Source of the DNA: Euphorbia lathyris
Taxonomy: Eukaryota; Streptophyta; Magnoliopsida; Malpighiales; Euphorbiaceae
Length of the DNA: 64,000 nucleotides
Direction of reading: 5' to 3'
Assembly: GCF_963576675.1 (NCBI RefSeq)
Contig: NC_088918.1
Coordinates: 67,357,001-67,421,000, forward strand
The notes under the pieces were generated by a model. The model was not told the DNA's origin. It made no database searches and saw only the letters and a program-made list of their open reading frames with translations. This document shows, in pieces, positions 12,280 to 23,815 of this stretch. Within the stretch, counting starts at the first letter, position 1. Each line of letters starts with the position of its first letter. Made by a program: the position numbers and the translations under genes.

Positions 12280-13971
12280 TTCTTCACTTTAGCTGCCTTG
12301 CAATCAAATTCACTGGTATGTAGACATCCTCCTTTTCCATTGAAATGAGAACGCAGGAAGATCGAAGGCAGGAATATATCATATCAGGTTAAGACTCGAA
12401 TACGGGAATGCCTGTTTACTTATTCAGGTTCGTCAATATCTCTTTGGATACAATTCTTTTTTCCCATTAAATCTAATATCATACCACAAAAAGTTTCCTG
12501 TATTAAATAGGTTCTGTATAAGAATGCCTGTAACTGTAAGTAATCATCCAGAATTTCATGATATAATAATAGCTGAACATGAATTTTTCATGGTTTCTTT
12601 TGGGTTTTTCTTCTCTTTAGGCTTTGTTTGTCTCACGGAATATAATTTACCCTAGGAAAATAAATATTTTTCTTTGTTTGGCTTAATATATAAATGAATT
12701 ATCTCAGTGTAGGTTTAGCTAGTTTGTGTTGATTTTTTTGGGGTAAAATTAGAGGTTTGGGCCATTTTAGAGGTTTCGACTAGTCAAACCTCTAATAGTG
12801 GTGTTTGGTGGAAAGAGATTTGAAAGAGCATATGGGATCCAAAAAACTAATTTTGGAAAAGCTCATCTTAGAAGCTTTTTTAATTAGTTTGTTGCTCCAT
12901 ATCTTTTTAAGGACATTTTTGCTACTATTTATTATCCTCTAACCCCAAATCAGCTCACCAAAAAATCAGCTCACCAAAAAGATAATAACTAATATAATCA
13001 GTTAATAGTTATTTGCCAAACAGCGCTTTAATCTTTTTTTTCTATACTCTTTTTCATCTTAAATAACAAAATATTATATCTTTGGGCCGTTCCAGTCGGC
13101 CTATGTGTCCTAACCTTATTAGGATGCATAAGCCTTCCAAAAGCCGCCATTAGAAGAAAAAAAAAAAGGATTACAAACTAATTAATGGTTATGATATAAA
13201 GTTGTACAATAACTTTTAATTTCCATTGGCTTATCTTTCTGGGCCTTGTTCTCAATGTCATCACATCAGTCCTTTTTCTGTACTGAAATTCTCTTAATAA
13301 TTCATTCTCATGGAAATGTCTTTATTTATAAATTTGGTAAGGCCTTAGTACACTATGAACATCTTTTACCATAACCCATTTAGAAACGTATGGATTGGCT
13401 TTGTCATCTCTACGATGTGGACTTTGAACTGGAATAGTTTAAGGTAAAATATATATATTACTAATAATCCTTATTTCTTCACGCAACACTATTTGGACTT
13501 TGCATTCAATAATATTAAAGTCTAAATCAATAAATATCTGTAAAAAAAAAAAAATTAACAAATCATCATTTCGACAAGTTCTGTTACATCATTATCTATG
13601 TCACTAAAAACTGTGGTTGAATACCTATTTTACCCATATCAGTTTTTTTTTAGTGGATTCTTGTTGATTATGTAAAGTTTAAGGTTTTTTTATGTCAAGA
13701 AAGGAAGTTTAGAGACTATAATGTTAATATTATACTAGTTTAGGGGGCTTTAGTTGTTATTTATCTGAATATGTTTTTTAATGATTGATGATTGATTTAG
13801 GACTTGTTTCGTTTAAGGATAAAGATTAAATTTAACCCTAACATCATAAGCGAAGTGTAGATTTAGCTTTGACATATAAAATTATACAAATTTAATTCTA
13901 ACGTTTTGAAGTAAAATCAATTTTAGTCCTGTATTATCAAAAAAAAATTGAAAAGACTGGTTTAACTGTCA
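12280..13971. other. 3' flank of ABCD2 and AT-rich spacer
   Basis: Contains the 3' UTR of the transporter gene, then AT-rich spacer. Around 12715-13025 are hAT/MITE-like words (AAAAATCAGCTCACC repeated, GGTGTTTGGTGG). No gene was seen. Confidence 0.4.
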
Positions 13972-13981
13972 TTTAATTGTC

Positions 13982-15113
13982 GGGTAAATTTCATTCGCGG
14001 TGTACAAACTTTACCCTAAATCACATTTTGGTGTACAAACTTTAATTTGTCACACTAATAAATACGTACTTAGGGGTGACCTCCCACTATGGTATATGGC
14101 TGGTTAAAATGACCGATCAACGTTCAGTCAACGCGCCACCTCAGCTTTGACCGGTCAAAAAGTAAAAAACAATCGACCACTAATATAAAATTATTATTAT
14201 ACCCTTTCTTCTTCCTTTCTCTTTCCCTTCCCCTTCTCCTCTCCCTTTCTCTCACTAACTCTCTCCATCTTATTTCTCTCATTGTGATCTCAAAACTTCA
14301 TAAAAAAAAATACATATCAGATTTAAATCTCAAAATTTTATTTCTGTTGGATTAATCATTAATGTGTTGTTCTACCTTTTAGTTTCTTTTGTTCAAAATG
14401 GAGTAGATTGTTTATGGGAAGAGCAATTGACATATTGCCTTTCAGCATGAATTTGGAGCTCCTTACTGGATTGTCTAGTTAATCAGTTACTGAATGTTGT
14501 GCAGTAGATAAAAAATGATCTGGAAAAAAAAAAACATTAATCAGGATTCAGGTCTAAGCTATTGTTTGGTTTGAATCTTATTGTCAAGCCGACTTCCATT
14601 AACCCCAAATACAGATGGATTCTTTTGACTTGAATGATTAAGATGGATCGACTAAAAAAAAAAGGAAGGAATACGAAGGTTTCAAATTTAGGCTAGGTTA
14701 ACAGATTTTCAGATGCAGCCAATTGGATTTTCCATCCCATCTTTCATGCAGTTGAACCAAGGTAGTGAATTTAGTAGAGTCGGCAAACAACGAACATCCA
14801 TTGGAGACAGATAGAGAGAGAAAATTAGAGAGAGTTAGTGAGAGAAAGGGAAAGGAGGAGGGGAAGGGAAAGGAAGAAGAAAGAAAAAGAGGGTATATTT
14901 GTAATTTTATATTAGTAGTTAAATTTTTTTGACTTTTTGACTGGTCAAAGCTGAGGTGGCACGTTGACTGAGCGTTGACCGGTCATTTTTACCGGCTGTA
15001 TATCATAGTGGGAGGTCATCCCTAAGTACGTATATATTAGTGTGACAAATTGAAGTTTGTACACCAAAGTATGATTTAGGGTAAAGTTTGTACACCACGA
15101 GTGAAATTTACCC
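13982..15113. mobile_element. Non-autonomous Mutator-like element with ~300-bp inverted ends
   Basis: The 1132-base element starts GGGTAAATTTCATTCG and ends CGAGTGAAATTTACCC, flanked by a perfect 10-bp target duplication TTTAATTGTC (13972-13981 and 15114-15123). The inverted repeats run far inward: GTGTACAAACTTTACCCTAA, the GACCTCCCACTATGGTATA block, CAACGTTCAGTCAACG, and a CT-rich tract mirrored by a GA-rich tract near 14815-14900. Long TIRs with a 9-10-bp duplication are diagnostic of the Mutator superfamily. The interior (about 14340-14800) has no transposase and no long open frame; it could be captured host sequence. Confidence 0.85.
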
Positions 15114-15123
15114 TTTAATTGTC

Positions 15124-17215
15124 ACATCGGACCTTTCAAACATCAATTGTATCTAAGATATTTAGTGTATGACGAATAAAATTACAAATTTTTTTTTGTT
15201 AAAATGATAACAACTAAGTCTGTTGTATATAAGTTAATCACATTTTTTTTTTGTCAAACTATTTAAAATATTTATTTATTGTGTTATTAATATAGTTACA
15301 AATACGAAACTGCTCATCGACAAACTTGTTTGAAAGGTTGGATGTGAAAGTTAAATGATAAACCCAATCTTTTCAATGGTAACAAAAAGTATTTTAATCT
15401 TTATTAAAAATCTTAGGATTAAATTTACACTATTTCGTATATTAAACTAAATCTGCTATTATCTTGAAATGTCGGGTTAAATTTGGTTCTTATCTCTTTC
15501 TTTTAGCTATTAAGTATAGCTAGTAGCTGTCTGGGCCGGCCTTATAAATTATTATTGGACTTTAGGGTTGAGCTTGAATTAAGCCTATATGCGAAAAGCA
15601 ATGAAGATGAATTATTACATTAAAAAAAGAAATATATATTCAATCTAACCATTATGTATAGGTTTCATATAGTTAATGTTAAACATAATAAATGAATTTT
15701 TTTGTTGACAAAAATTAATGTTAATTATAAAATTTAACGGCATAATAGTATTTCAAAGCAAATTGAATGTCTAACATTTAATTTTGTTAATATTCAAAGT
15801 AGATATCCAATAATCTTATTTTGAGAAAAGTACTATAAAACTTGGGGCTGATCCATTTGCAAAGATAATCTGCAAATTGAAGATTTTCACATAGACGATG
15901 TTATTCTCGTCAGACTTAAACCGAACTAAAATAACAGGGGTTCGGATAATTTTGTCCCCTATCGCCTGTCAAAAGAAGAGATAGTTCTAGTCCTTCCCTA
16001 AATAATGATCAAGTTAAACACAAATTCTTTAGTTCAGATTTACTATGCTCCGAAAAGCCCTCTAACCGGGCGGGCTGGCTAGAGGCACTGAATTAGGGGT
16101 AAAAAGGTATAGTAGATAAAGGTACAGTAAAACCTCTATAAATTAATAATACTGGGACTATGAAATTTTATTAATTTATAGAGTGATGAAGCCGAGGATG
16201 AATCTAAGGATAATTGGGTACTTTTGGAACCAGTCACAAGAACTGAAGCGATTATAGCATCAACCACTCTTTACAATTTTTTGTTATAATTTGACAATAG
16301 TTAGAGATGAAATTCAACTAGATTTAAATTTCAAGAAAAAACAAAATACTATAGATTCATTGCTAAATTATCCTAAGTATATATTTATATATACTTGACA
16401 TATGTATTTGAGAAATTAGTAATTTATAGAGATAATAAAACAATATATTTATAAAAAGTTGTTCTAAAAAATTATTATCTTATTAATTTATGAAAATTGA
16501 TCATTTTTTGAACTGATCCAATTCGGAATCAGAAGAAATTATTATTTTAAAGAGATTATTAATTTATCGAGTATTAATGTAGTGTATGCGGTTTGCAAAT
16601 TTAAGTATTCTGTTCAAAATTGTTGTAGTGGCTATACACTTCAAAAGCCGGCGTTTTGGAGTAATTAAAAAAGTGAGTTTGTAAATTACTACATATATAA
16701 AGTATAACTTTCTAAATTAACTGAATTGTTATTTAATTGAAAAATTGACTTATATATCCTTTAACTATAAATTTTAAAGTTCACAAATACTGAATCTTTG
16801 TTGGTAGGTTTTTAAATTATGGGACTGTAATAGTAAATTGGTCAAACCACGTGTTTTTTTTTTCTTTACTTTTTTATTAATTTGATAATATAATTGTTAA
16901 TTTTAAAAATGAGTTAATATATAATAATTAATAAGTAGTTTTAAAATGTTTGGGACTGCTTTTATTTTTGAAGTACTAGATGCAGGTTTTAGTAGTCTGC
17001 TCTTAGAGTCGATACTGCTAGTATTTAATAAAATTGTGATAAATTTTAAAGTAATTTCTATAGTGAAATAAATATAAGATGGCTAACTTCTATATTATTT
17101 AATAAACTAATTAGAAAAGTAAAAAGAAAAAAAATTGTAATACAACAAAAATAATGAAATAAATATAGGAAAAAGTATAAACAAAATGATGTTTTTTTTT
17201 CATCGATTTGTAAAT
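15124..17215. other. AT-rich intergenic spacer with a MITE-like repeat
   Basis: No gene. Bases about 16123-16590 form a decayed element whose left end CAGTAAAACCTCTATAAATT is imperfectly mirrored by AGATTATTAATTTATCGAG on the right, resembling a common plant MITE family. The rest is AT-rich with no recognised structure. Confidence 0.4.
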
Positions 17216-17232
17216 AAAATGTTTATTCTTTT

Positions 17233-17364
17233 GTGGTGAAGCTCTTAGTCTAGTGGTTGAGAGCTTACCTATGTCTTGGGAGGTCATGGGTTCGAATCAC
17301 ATCCGGGTCTGGTAGAGATTTTTCTTTCTTCTTTAATGTAAGCGCATTGCGCAAAAAATTTTAA
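17233..17364 (+). mobile_element. tRNA-derived SINE with perfect 17-bp target duplication
   Basis: 132 bases flanked by identical 17-mers AAAATGTTTATTCTTTT at 17216-17232 and 17365-17381. The head has an A-box-like TAGTCTAGTGGTTGAGAG and a B box GGTTCGAATC, then an unrelated tail with TTTCTTTCTTCTTT and GCGCATTGCGC. It is not a functional tRNA gene: no acceptor stem or CCA end can be folded. The duplication proves retroposition; the SINE family is distinct from Au. Confidence 0.85.
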
Positions 17365-17381
17365 AAAATGTTTATTCTTTT

Positions 17382-18779
17382 AAGAAGATGTCACATATTT
17401 TACATAATTAGCAAAAAAAAAAAAAAATCATTAACAACGTTAGCCTTTGATGACATGACATGTTCAATTGTTGACTTTAGTTACGTGACACACTGAAATA
17501 TTGACTTTTGTTAACATGATATGTTTACTTGATGACATATCATGTTGACTTTATGACGTGTCAAATGGTGTTAGTCAAATTTCTATTTTTTTACTAAGGA
17601 TGTAAAGTATATTTTTTTGTTGTGAAACATAAAAACACATTCCTATACTTACAAATCAATGAAACCACAAAGATTTATTTATTCTTTTCCTATAAATATA
17701 AGTATTTACAATCTAAGTGTGCATTTAGAATTACTTTCTGATGTGGTTGAATCTTGAAAGTCCACGTGTCAACCTGCAACTACACAGAAGCAAGGTCAAA
17801 GAGGGACCATTTGTACGATGAATTTGCTTTGATGCCTACGTCAGTTTGCGGAGAACGCTAGAGGATGATTACAATCAGTAAATTAAAATTGTAATGTAAA
17901 TATGAATGATAATGCTTACCTCGAGTTGGGTTTACTCTATTTATACTGATGTTGAGCTGTAGAAGACGGCTAAAAATATTGGAGCATGGTGGACAACGTG
18001 TCTCATGTTGATAGGACGGACCAAGCCCAAATATCGGGGCTTGATATCTTTTAAGGACATTTGGCACGTGATTCCTGGGATCGGGAGTGATTAGCAACAG
18101 CTAGATTCATGACTGGGTCTAGCGAGACTTTCCAAATCAAGTATCTTTTAGAGGGTATGTTTGGAAGTCTGTGGTTCCATATGGCCAAATTATTATTTTT
18201 TTCCCATATCACTTTTCTTGATACTAAAAACAAGTTTTTCTAGCTAAAATCGGTGTTTGGTAAATGCAAAATTATTTTACTAAAAAGCTTGGAAACTGCT
18301 TTTAGGAAAAACTACAATTTCTAGTTGTTTTTGCATGATAAGTTGTTAGGAAAGATTTGAATTTTGGTGGCTTTTGGAAGTTTGTTGGAAATGGAGCACC
18401 GATAAGGAGGTTACGAGGACTCTTGACGATTTATGCCCTTCGTCCAGCGCTCATAAATACAAATAGTCGAGACACGTTTTCTCGTACTTCTAGGAATCTC
18501 TCGAGTTGATGATGGTTTCTCCTTACTTACCGCATGGGGCGGTACTGTGATTTTTAAGTGTACGTATCAGAGGCATTTAATACCTCTTTATCATTACTAA
18601 TAAGTAATGATAACGCCAGTTGTTTTGGCTGCCCTCCTAATATTATAAAGGGTAGGGTTTTATTGAGGGTTTCTTTTTACTACTGCTCTTGTTCTTGCTT
18701 CGTCCTTTGCTAGAACGTTTCTTAGTGATCAAGGCTTTTGAGTGTAAGTGTTTCTTTTATTCTCTTTTTTCTTTGGTTT
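17382..18779. other. Probable decayed LTR/leader of a gypsy-type element
   Basis: No gene. Around 17750-18150 and 18410-18760 the composition changes to GC-richer, LTR/leader-like sequence (GATTTATGCCCTTCGTCC, a TATTATAAAGGG TATA-like stretch at about 18640, CT-rich leader) directly upstream of the gag-like fossil at 18780. The stretch 18140-18350 resembles a MITE (GGTATGTTTGGAAGTCTG, GGTGTTTGGTAAATGC). Borders are unclear. Confidence 0.35.
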
Positions 18780-19823
18780 CCTTTTCATGGTTATGGCTCC
18801 TAAAAAGCAAAACAAACAAAACCTAAGAAACCTCTAAATCGGACAAGTCCGCTGGGAAGAAGAAGGCGGAAAAGGTTTATTTGCAAGTTGAAGAGCAACC
18901 ATTTACGCTGACTGTGGTGAAGATTGGATCGTTTATTGAAGGTTATCCCGATATGCGAAGGATGGATGTTCGTACCCCTTCCCCTACATGTTGGGTAGGT
19001 ACCGGTCGTCAGGGTTACTTGGGTATTTATACCCAATGCATGGAGGTGGGATTGCGATTTCCTCTTATGAGATGAGTGGAGGATAATATGTCGGAATTCA
19101 CCTTTTGTCCTTCTCAGATCTTCCCGGACACTTGGGTTATGACTTCGATATTTAGCTGTGGTTGACCTCATCATTTGGGATATGGATAAGAAACAAATCA
19201 CCTTCCTGACTAAGAAGAATGATAGTTTTAAGGGATTCAAGATGAAGTGGTTTTTGGTTGGCCCCTACAATGATGATCTAGGTAGCCCTTACTCTAGCGG
19301 CTTTCCATTCCGTGTGGATTTGGAATCCTATTCCTGGGGAACATAGTGGGTGGAGGGAGGAGATGGAACTGGCTGAGGTTGATAAATAGGCCGTAGACTA
19401 ACTTATTGAGTTTGATCTGGCTCCAAATGATAGAGACAGACTTGTCATGTTATTTGATGGGCCAGAATGAGGTGTTGTATGCCACTAGCACGTCCGAGTT
19501 TGTTGAGCTCATCCGAGGTGAATTTTACATGTGTTGTTTTGATTTTTCTACTTTGTGTTGCAGGTCTTTATCATGTCTAACTCATATATTCATGCGCATG
19601 TTATCAAGGAAAGGGAGGCGACTGCTAGAGCTACTGCTACACCCGGAGGTGGATCTGTCCTAGGAGAATGCTACATCGGGGGATGTGCAAACTTATGCAA
19701 CGGTACTGCCAAAGAATCGATCTTCTACCCTGATGATGGTCAGACCAGGCTTGCTATTGGGGGCAGGGGTTCTAGGGGACAATTCAGGCTTGGTGTGCCT
19801 TCATCTAACCATAAAAATGGTTA
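18780..19823 (+). pseudogene. Gypsy-type gag-like fossil (PF04195-like)
   Basis: Broken frames contain PDMRRMDVRTPSPTCWVGTG, YLGIYTQCMEVGLRFPL, QIFPDTWVMTSIF, MKWFLVGPYNDDLG and a later MSNSYIHAHVIKEREATARA. The order YLGIY-large helix-PLP-like loop, then a 'Q.FP..W' motif and a WF.V.. motif, resembles the plant 'putative gypsy-type transposon' domain (Transposase_28). A TTGTGTTGCAG acceptor-like site at about 19562 precedes the last segment, as if an intron had been present. There are several stops and frameshifts. The identification rests on pattern memory and is moderate. Confidence 0.45.
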
Positions 19824-20120
19824 GAGGGAGAAAACTCCAAAAATGATGATTTTGAAAAATAAAAATGGTTCCACAGTAAATATGATACTAAACAGTTTAA
19901 TTTTGTAAATTTTTTTATTTTGAGATCGTTATTGGACAATTTTGGTAAAGTCAACCCAAAATAGCTAACGATGCCAACCACATGGTTTATTTTGTAACAA
20001 AAAAACTCAGAAATATCGATCTATAAAATCGTGAAACCACATGGATTTTATTTGAAATTCAAACATTTATCAAACTTTTTTCATAGCATTTTTTCTTATA
20101 TCAAATTTTATGCCAAACTG
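19824..20120. repeat. Fragment of a Mutator-like MITE family (family B)
   Basis: The words GAGAAAACTCC, AATGATGATTTTGAAAAATA, CAGTTTAATTTTGTAAA and TTTTGAGATCGTTATTGG recur in the better preserved copies at 33546-34000, 40440-40810 and 63155-63654. This copy is partial and lacks clear ends. Confidence 0.5.
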
Positions 20121-20537
20121 TCCCTAAATCTTGCTTCTTGGTTTTTTGCCATTAATTTGAGATTTTGTGATTATTAAGTGAAATAAATTAATTACCACCT
20201 ATATCATTCCATATTGCTTTAATTCGTTGGGGTGTCATGTACTTATTTAGATTATCCAATTCGCCTCTCAAACTTTGGAGATGTCTCACTAATTAGTAAC
20301 TTAAATTTGATTACAATGGTCTATTGACCTTTTAATCTGGTTTAAAATATCTATTGGCTGCTTGAATGGTTTATTAGCATCCGAATTTATTTAAAGTGAT
20401 ACATGTTTTAATTTATCTGAATATACCTTTTCTTTTGCGGCATGGATAGGGGGCTAATGAGATATTTTAAATAAATCTTGAGAGTTAACAAGACATCTCC
20501 AAAGTTTGAGAGACCAAAAGTATAATCTGGATAAATT
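20121..20537. other. Intergenic spacer
   Basis: Contains paired phrases CTCAAACTTTGGAGATGTCTC (20259-20288 region) and its mirrored counterpart GACATCTCCAAAGTTTGAGAG near 20491, so a decayed inverted-repeat element of about 250 bases is likely. No gene. Confidence 0.4.
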
Positions 20538-21065
20538 GGTGTTTGTTTCAGCTTTTCGAATGAGTGTTAGAGTTTTACTCCAAACCGCAGGAATATATCA
20601 TTTGGTTATGTTTATATAACCGCAGCGTTTAGCATTTTCTTTGAAAACTGCAGCCTTTTGGATCTTTTCACGAAAAGCTCATTTTGTGAGCTTTTCATAA
20701 ACAGTTGTTTGTAGTTACTTGTTATTGAAAAAATTATATTTCTTATTTTCACAAAAATATGTTTCTTTTTTATTATTATTTTTATTTCTATAACATAATT
20801 ACTGAAAGAATAAGGTTTTATTGCGTTCAATAATTTTTTATTTTATTTTTTATTTAATTTTTTTTATTAATTTGTGTAATATATTTTTTTATATTATAAA
20901 TGTGTCCATATTAGACATTTTAAATAAAAAAACAACAATTTAATATAATTTTACCAAACATTAATAATTAAACAGCTAATAACAAACAGCAAACAACTTA
21001 CTGAAATCGCAAACAACTATCAATAACCGCAACAGATATTAGCTAACAGCTAAACCAAACAGATC
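20538..21065. mobile_element. hAT-like MITE, intact-length copy
   Basis: The left end GGTGTTTGTTTCAGCTTTTC and right end GCTAACAGCTAAACCAAACAGATCC form imperfect inverted repeats. The element matches, in reverse complement, the outer element at 35452-36705 over its whole length (ATATAACCGCAGCGTTTAGC, GAGCTTTTCATAAACAG, TATTAGCTAACAGC) but lacks that copy's two inserts. The superfamily is inferred from the ends only; no target duplication is clear. Confidence 0.6.
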
Positions 21066-21450
21066 CTTAAGTCTCTTGTGTTTGAACTTTTGGTGGGTTG
21101 TAATCGAGCCAACCCGAGTTTTAACCTGCTCATGCTTGTCTCATCAGAAAATTGATGAGCTCGAGCTCAAGCTCAATATTACGAGGTGGTCTTTATTTAT
21201 TCATGAGTTTTGCTCATGACCAACTCGTTAATTCTGTTCATGAATTTTGCTCACGAACAATTCATTAATTATATTAATTTGAATTTTCTTTAACACAAAA
21301 CTACATAGTTTTGAAATCTATAAAACTGAAGTTTTAGCTATATAAAACTATGTGGTTTTATATTATATATTTGATAGAAATAATATTATTAAAAAAATCG
21401 AACCACATTTGCTATTGAGTCTGAACATTATAATTGACCTTGTTTATAAA
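21066..21450. other. Spacer between two DNA elements
   Basis: Includes GATGAGCTCGAGCTCAAGC and the nearly repeated phrases ATGAGTTTTGCTCATGACCA and ATGAATTTTGCTCACGAACA, typical of old repeat DNA. No gene. Confidence 0.35.
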
Positions 21451-21458
21451 CCTATAAT

Positions 21459-22180
21459 CAGGGGCGGAGCTAGGGGGTAGGGGAGGGTCTCCCGACCCTC
21501 CGACCCTCCGGAACACCCTTGACGAACAATGGTTCAGTCCCGAGCAGCCCCCAAAATAGTTAAAATTAGTACTTATAATGTAGAATGTGATTATATGATA
21601 TAAAACTAAGTTTGCATAGTTGGTTGTAGTGATAATTAAAGGAATCTCTACATCCAATTGGTCCTATGTTCAAATCCCCCTCTCTTCACTTTTTATCTCA
21701 TTTTAATTTTTTTCCTTAAACCTCATTCTCCTTTAAAAATATTAAGTATTATTTTTAATCATTATTAACCTCATTCTCCTTTATTATTTTTAATTGTATT
21801 TTTTAGTTACAAAATTCATGACCGAGAAAACAATTTGATGAATAATTTCTCCAATTGACCAAACTTGTCAATGTTAGGGATAAAATTGCTCTTGGCTGCC
21901 AACGTTAAGGGTAAAATTGCATCATTTTATACGTTACGGATAAAATTGTTCTTAGGTGTAAACATTAGAATATTTTTGCACTTTATTCTTACTTTATATT
22001 GAATCTCAGTTATTTTGTACCTTAATGTTTCTAATTATGATCAAATTTACCCTTATATTATCAAAAATTTGAAAATTTTGATTTGACTACTATGAATCAA
22101 AGCCTTAAGTCGTTATTAAGAAAAAAAAAATCTTCATGCAATGGAGTCCCTCCGGACTTTGAGCTCTGACTCCGCCACTG
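21459..22180. mobile_element. hAT-like non-autonomous element with 8-bp target duplication
   Basis: Begins CAGGGGCGGAGCTAG and ends CTCTGACTCCGCCACTG, imperfect inverted ends starting CAG and ending CTG. It is flanked by identical CCTATAAT at 21451-21458 and 22181-22188. An 8-bp duplication with such ends fits the hAT superfamily. There is no transposase. Inside, 21820-21990 repeats the TIR sequence of the nested element at 35660-36254 (GTCAATGTTAGGGATAAAAT, GGCTGCCAAC), so it contains debris of another family. A tRNA-like GGTCCTATGTTCAAATCCCC occurs near 21660. Confidence 0.75.
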
Positions 22181-22189
22181 CCTATAATC

Positions 22190-22800
22190 AAGCATGTTTA
22201 TGGTTTTCGAGTCAAATTTTACCGTGTGAAGTTTGGTTCATTTATAAATCGAGTCAAATAAGATCGGGCTTTTATCAAACAAAACGTCGCGCCACTCATG
22301 AGCCGCTACTTTACTTACGACTTTTTGGATTTGGATGATGTTGTATGTGTGTAAATAATAAATAGGATATTTTATAAATATTCAGTTTATGAAAGATCGT
22401 TTTCATAAATAGGAGGCGTTTATATTTTCCATATCTAAAGAGATACATTCTTATCCAATGTTTGGAGAAAAACAGTTACAATTCATTCAAACACCCGACA
22501 CAAATACTTTAAATCTGAATGGTGTTTATGTTATGATCTTTTATATATATAAAAAAAATTGATCTTAATAATATGGAGTGTAATTAAAGGTGGGTTTGGT
22601 TTGTTTATTGTTTGATGTTTATTATTGGAAAAAATTGATTTTCTAAAAAAACATGGATTCCGTGCTTTTGTTAAAAAAAAATATATATATTTTTCGGGTA
22701 TAAAATGTAAACAGAAGGTTTTTAACTAAATACTTAAAAAAATTCACTTTTAAACTGAAAACGCAAACATGAGTAGAAAATGAAGTAACCAAACATTCCC
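22190..22800. other. Spacer with a small MITE-like repeat
   Basis: Bases 22590-22800 (GGTGGGTTTGGTTTGTTTATT to GAAGTAACCAAACATTCCC) belong to the 'tgtttggtt' family seen at 5398 and 34745. The remainder shows nothing coding. Confidence 0.4.
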
Positions 22801-22802
22801 TA

Positions 22803-23815
22803 AGTGTCTGTTTGTTTCCAATTTTCAGAATCCCATGTGGCCCGTTTGTTTCAGCTGTTGTTGTGGTTAGATATTTGCCGTTGCTGCTAGCAGAATATAT
22901 TAGTTGTTTTTTCTACAAAAAGCAGTTGTTCTGAAATTGATACAGATCGGTTTCGGGACATGTTAGTTTTAATCGTAAACTAACAAAGATGTTCTTCTCT
23001 AGCTAAACTAGAAGGAGTGAATCCCGGGTTTTATGGACTAAATCCATAGAAATAGTGAAATCTTCATTGTTGAAGGTGAAAACCTTAACAAAAGCTTCAA
23101 TGAAGAAGATGATTAAATTTGATTGATAAAAAGTTAAGGTATTACAAAGAAAGAGATGAATTTACATCATCTAAAACCTAATTGCCAAATTACAATAAAG
23201 GGTAAATAACATAACTAATTAAAATAACAAGATAAGGGTAAATTGGGTTAAATATAAAGGGGTGACATAGGTGTAAATATAGGAGTGGTAGAGTTATAAT
23301 TAGGGAGTGGCAAAGGTGTAAATAAGGGGTGACAGGATTGTAATTAAGGAGGAAGCTGGAGTAAGCAACAAGTTCCTTAAAATGAAGGCACGTGGAGCGT
23401 GCCTAATTCCACGCGGAGCGTGCCCAATCCAAGCCCCGCGTATGTGACTTCCTAGACTTCTCTCCGGATCAGTCCTCATTCACGCGGAGCGTGTCCAGTC
23501 CAAGCAGAGCGTGCCCAAATCCATGCGGAGCGTGGATTGGCTGCTGAACTCTTCTCCGGATCAAACCTTCCTTCACACGGAGCGTGCTTTAATCCACGTG
23601 GAGCGTGCCTGAGCTGCTGGTGTGTTGTGTGGCATTGTTTTGGCCTCTTTACTCGCTTGTTGCTCGTGCTTGGTTATTCTTCCGACTTCCTTCGTACGGA
23701 CCCGATCCCAGAAGGAGATGTCCCGCATCAGGAATTTTACCAAACACTTTCTATCTCCTGTTTAGTATTGAAAGACAAAAAGCAATTCCGAAAAATGGAA
23801 ACAAACGGACACTGT
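22803..23815. mobile_element. TIR element with a nested LTR-like insert
   Basis: Outer ends AGTGTCTGTTTGTTTCCAAT and ATGGAAACAAACGGACACT are inverted repeats about 1 kb apart. The middle (about 22970-23620) is a different sequence that shares GAAAGAGATGAATTTA and many GTGACA/GTGGCA-AAGGTGTAAATA phrases with 50870-51240, so it is a second, inserted repeat family, perhaps a solo LTR. It carries the GC-rich motif cluster listed separately. Confidence 0.5.
23391..23615. repeat. Cluster of GGAGCGTG / CACGCGGAGCGTG motifs
   Basis: The short motif GGAGCGTG (once AGAGCGTG) appears about seven times within 225 bases, usually as CACGCGGAGCGTGCC or CACGTGGAGCGTGCC, separated by TCCA/AATCC words. It is locally GC-rich in an AT-rich setting. 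Two CTTCTCTCCGGATCA-like phrases alternate with it. It does not encode a plausible protein and is not a simple tandem array with constant spacing. Confidence 0.7.

Noticed and set aside
17239..17312. Possible tRNA gene (A box and GGTTCGAATC B box)
   Set aside because: No acceptor stem pairing or anticodon arm can be drawn, and the sequence lies inside a unit with a 17-bp target duplication, so it is a SINE head.
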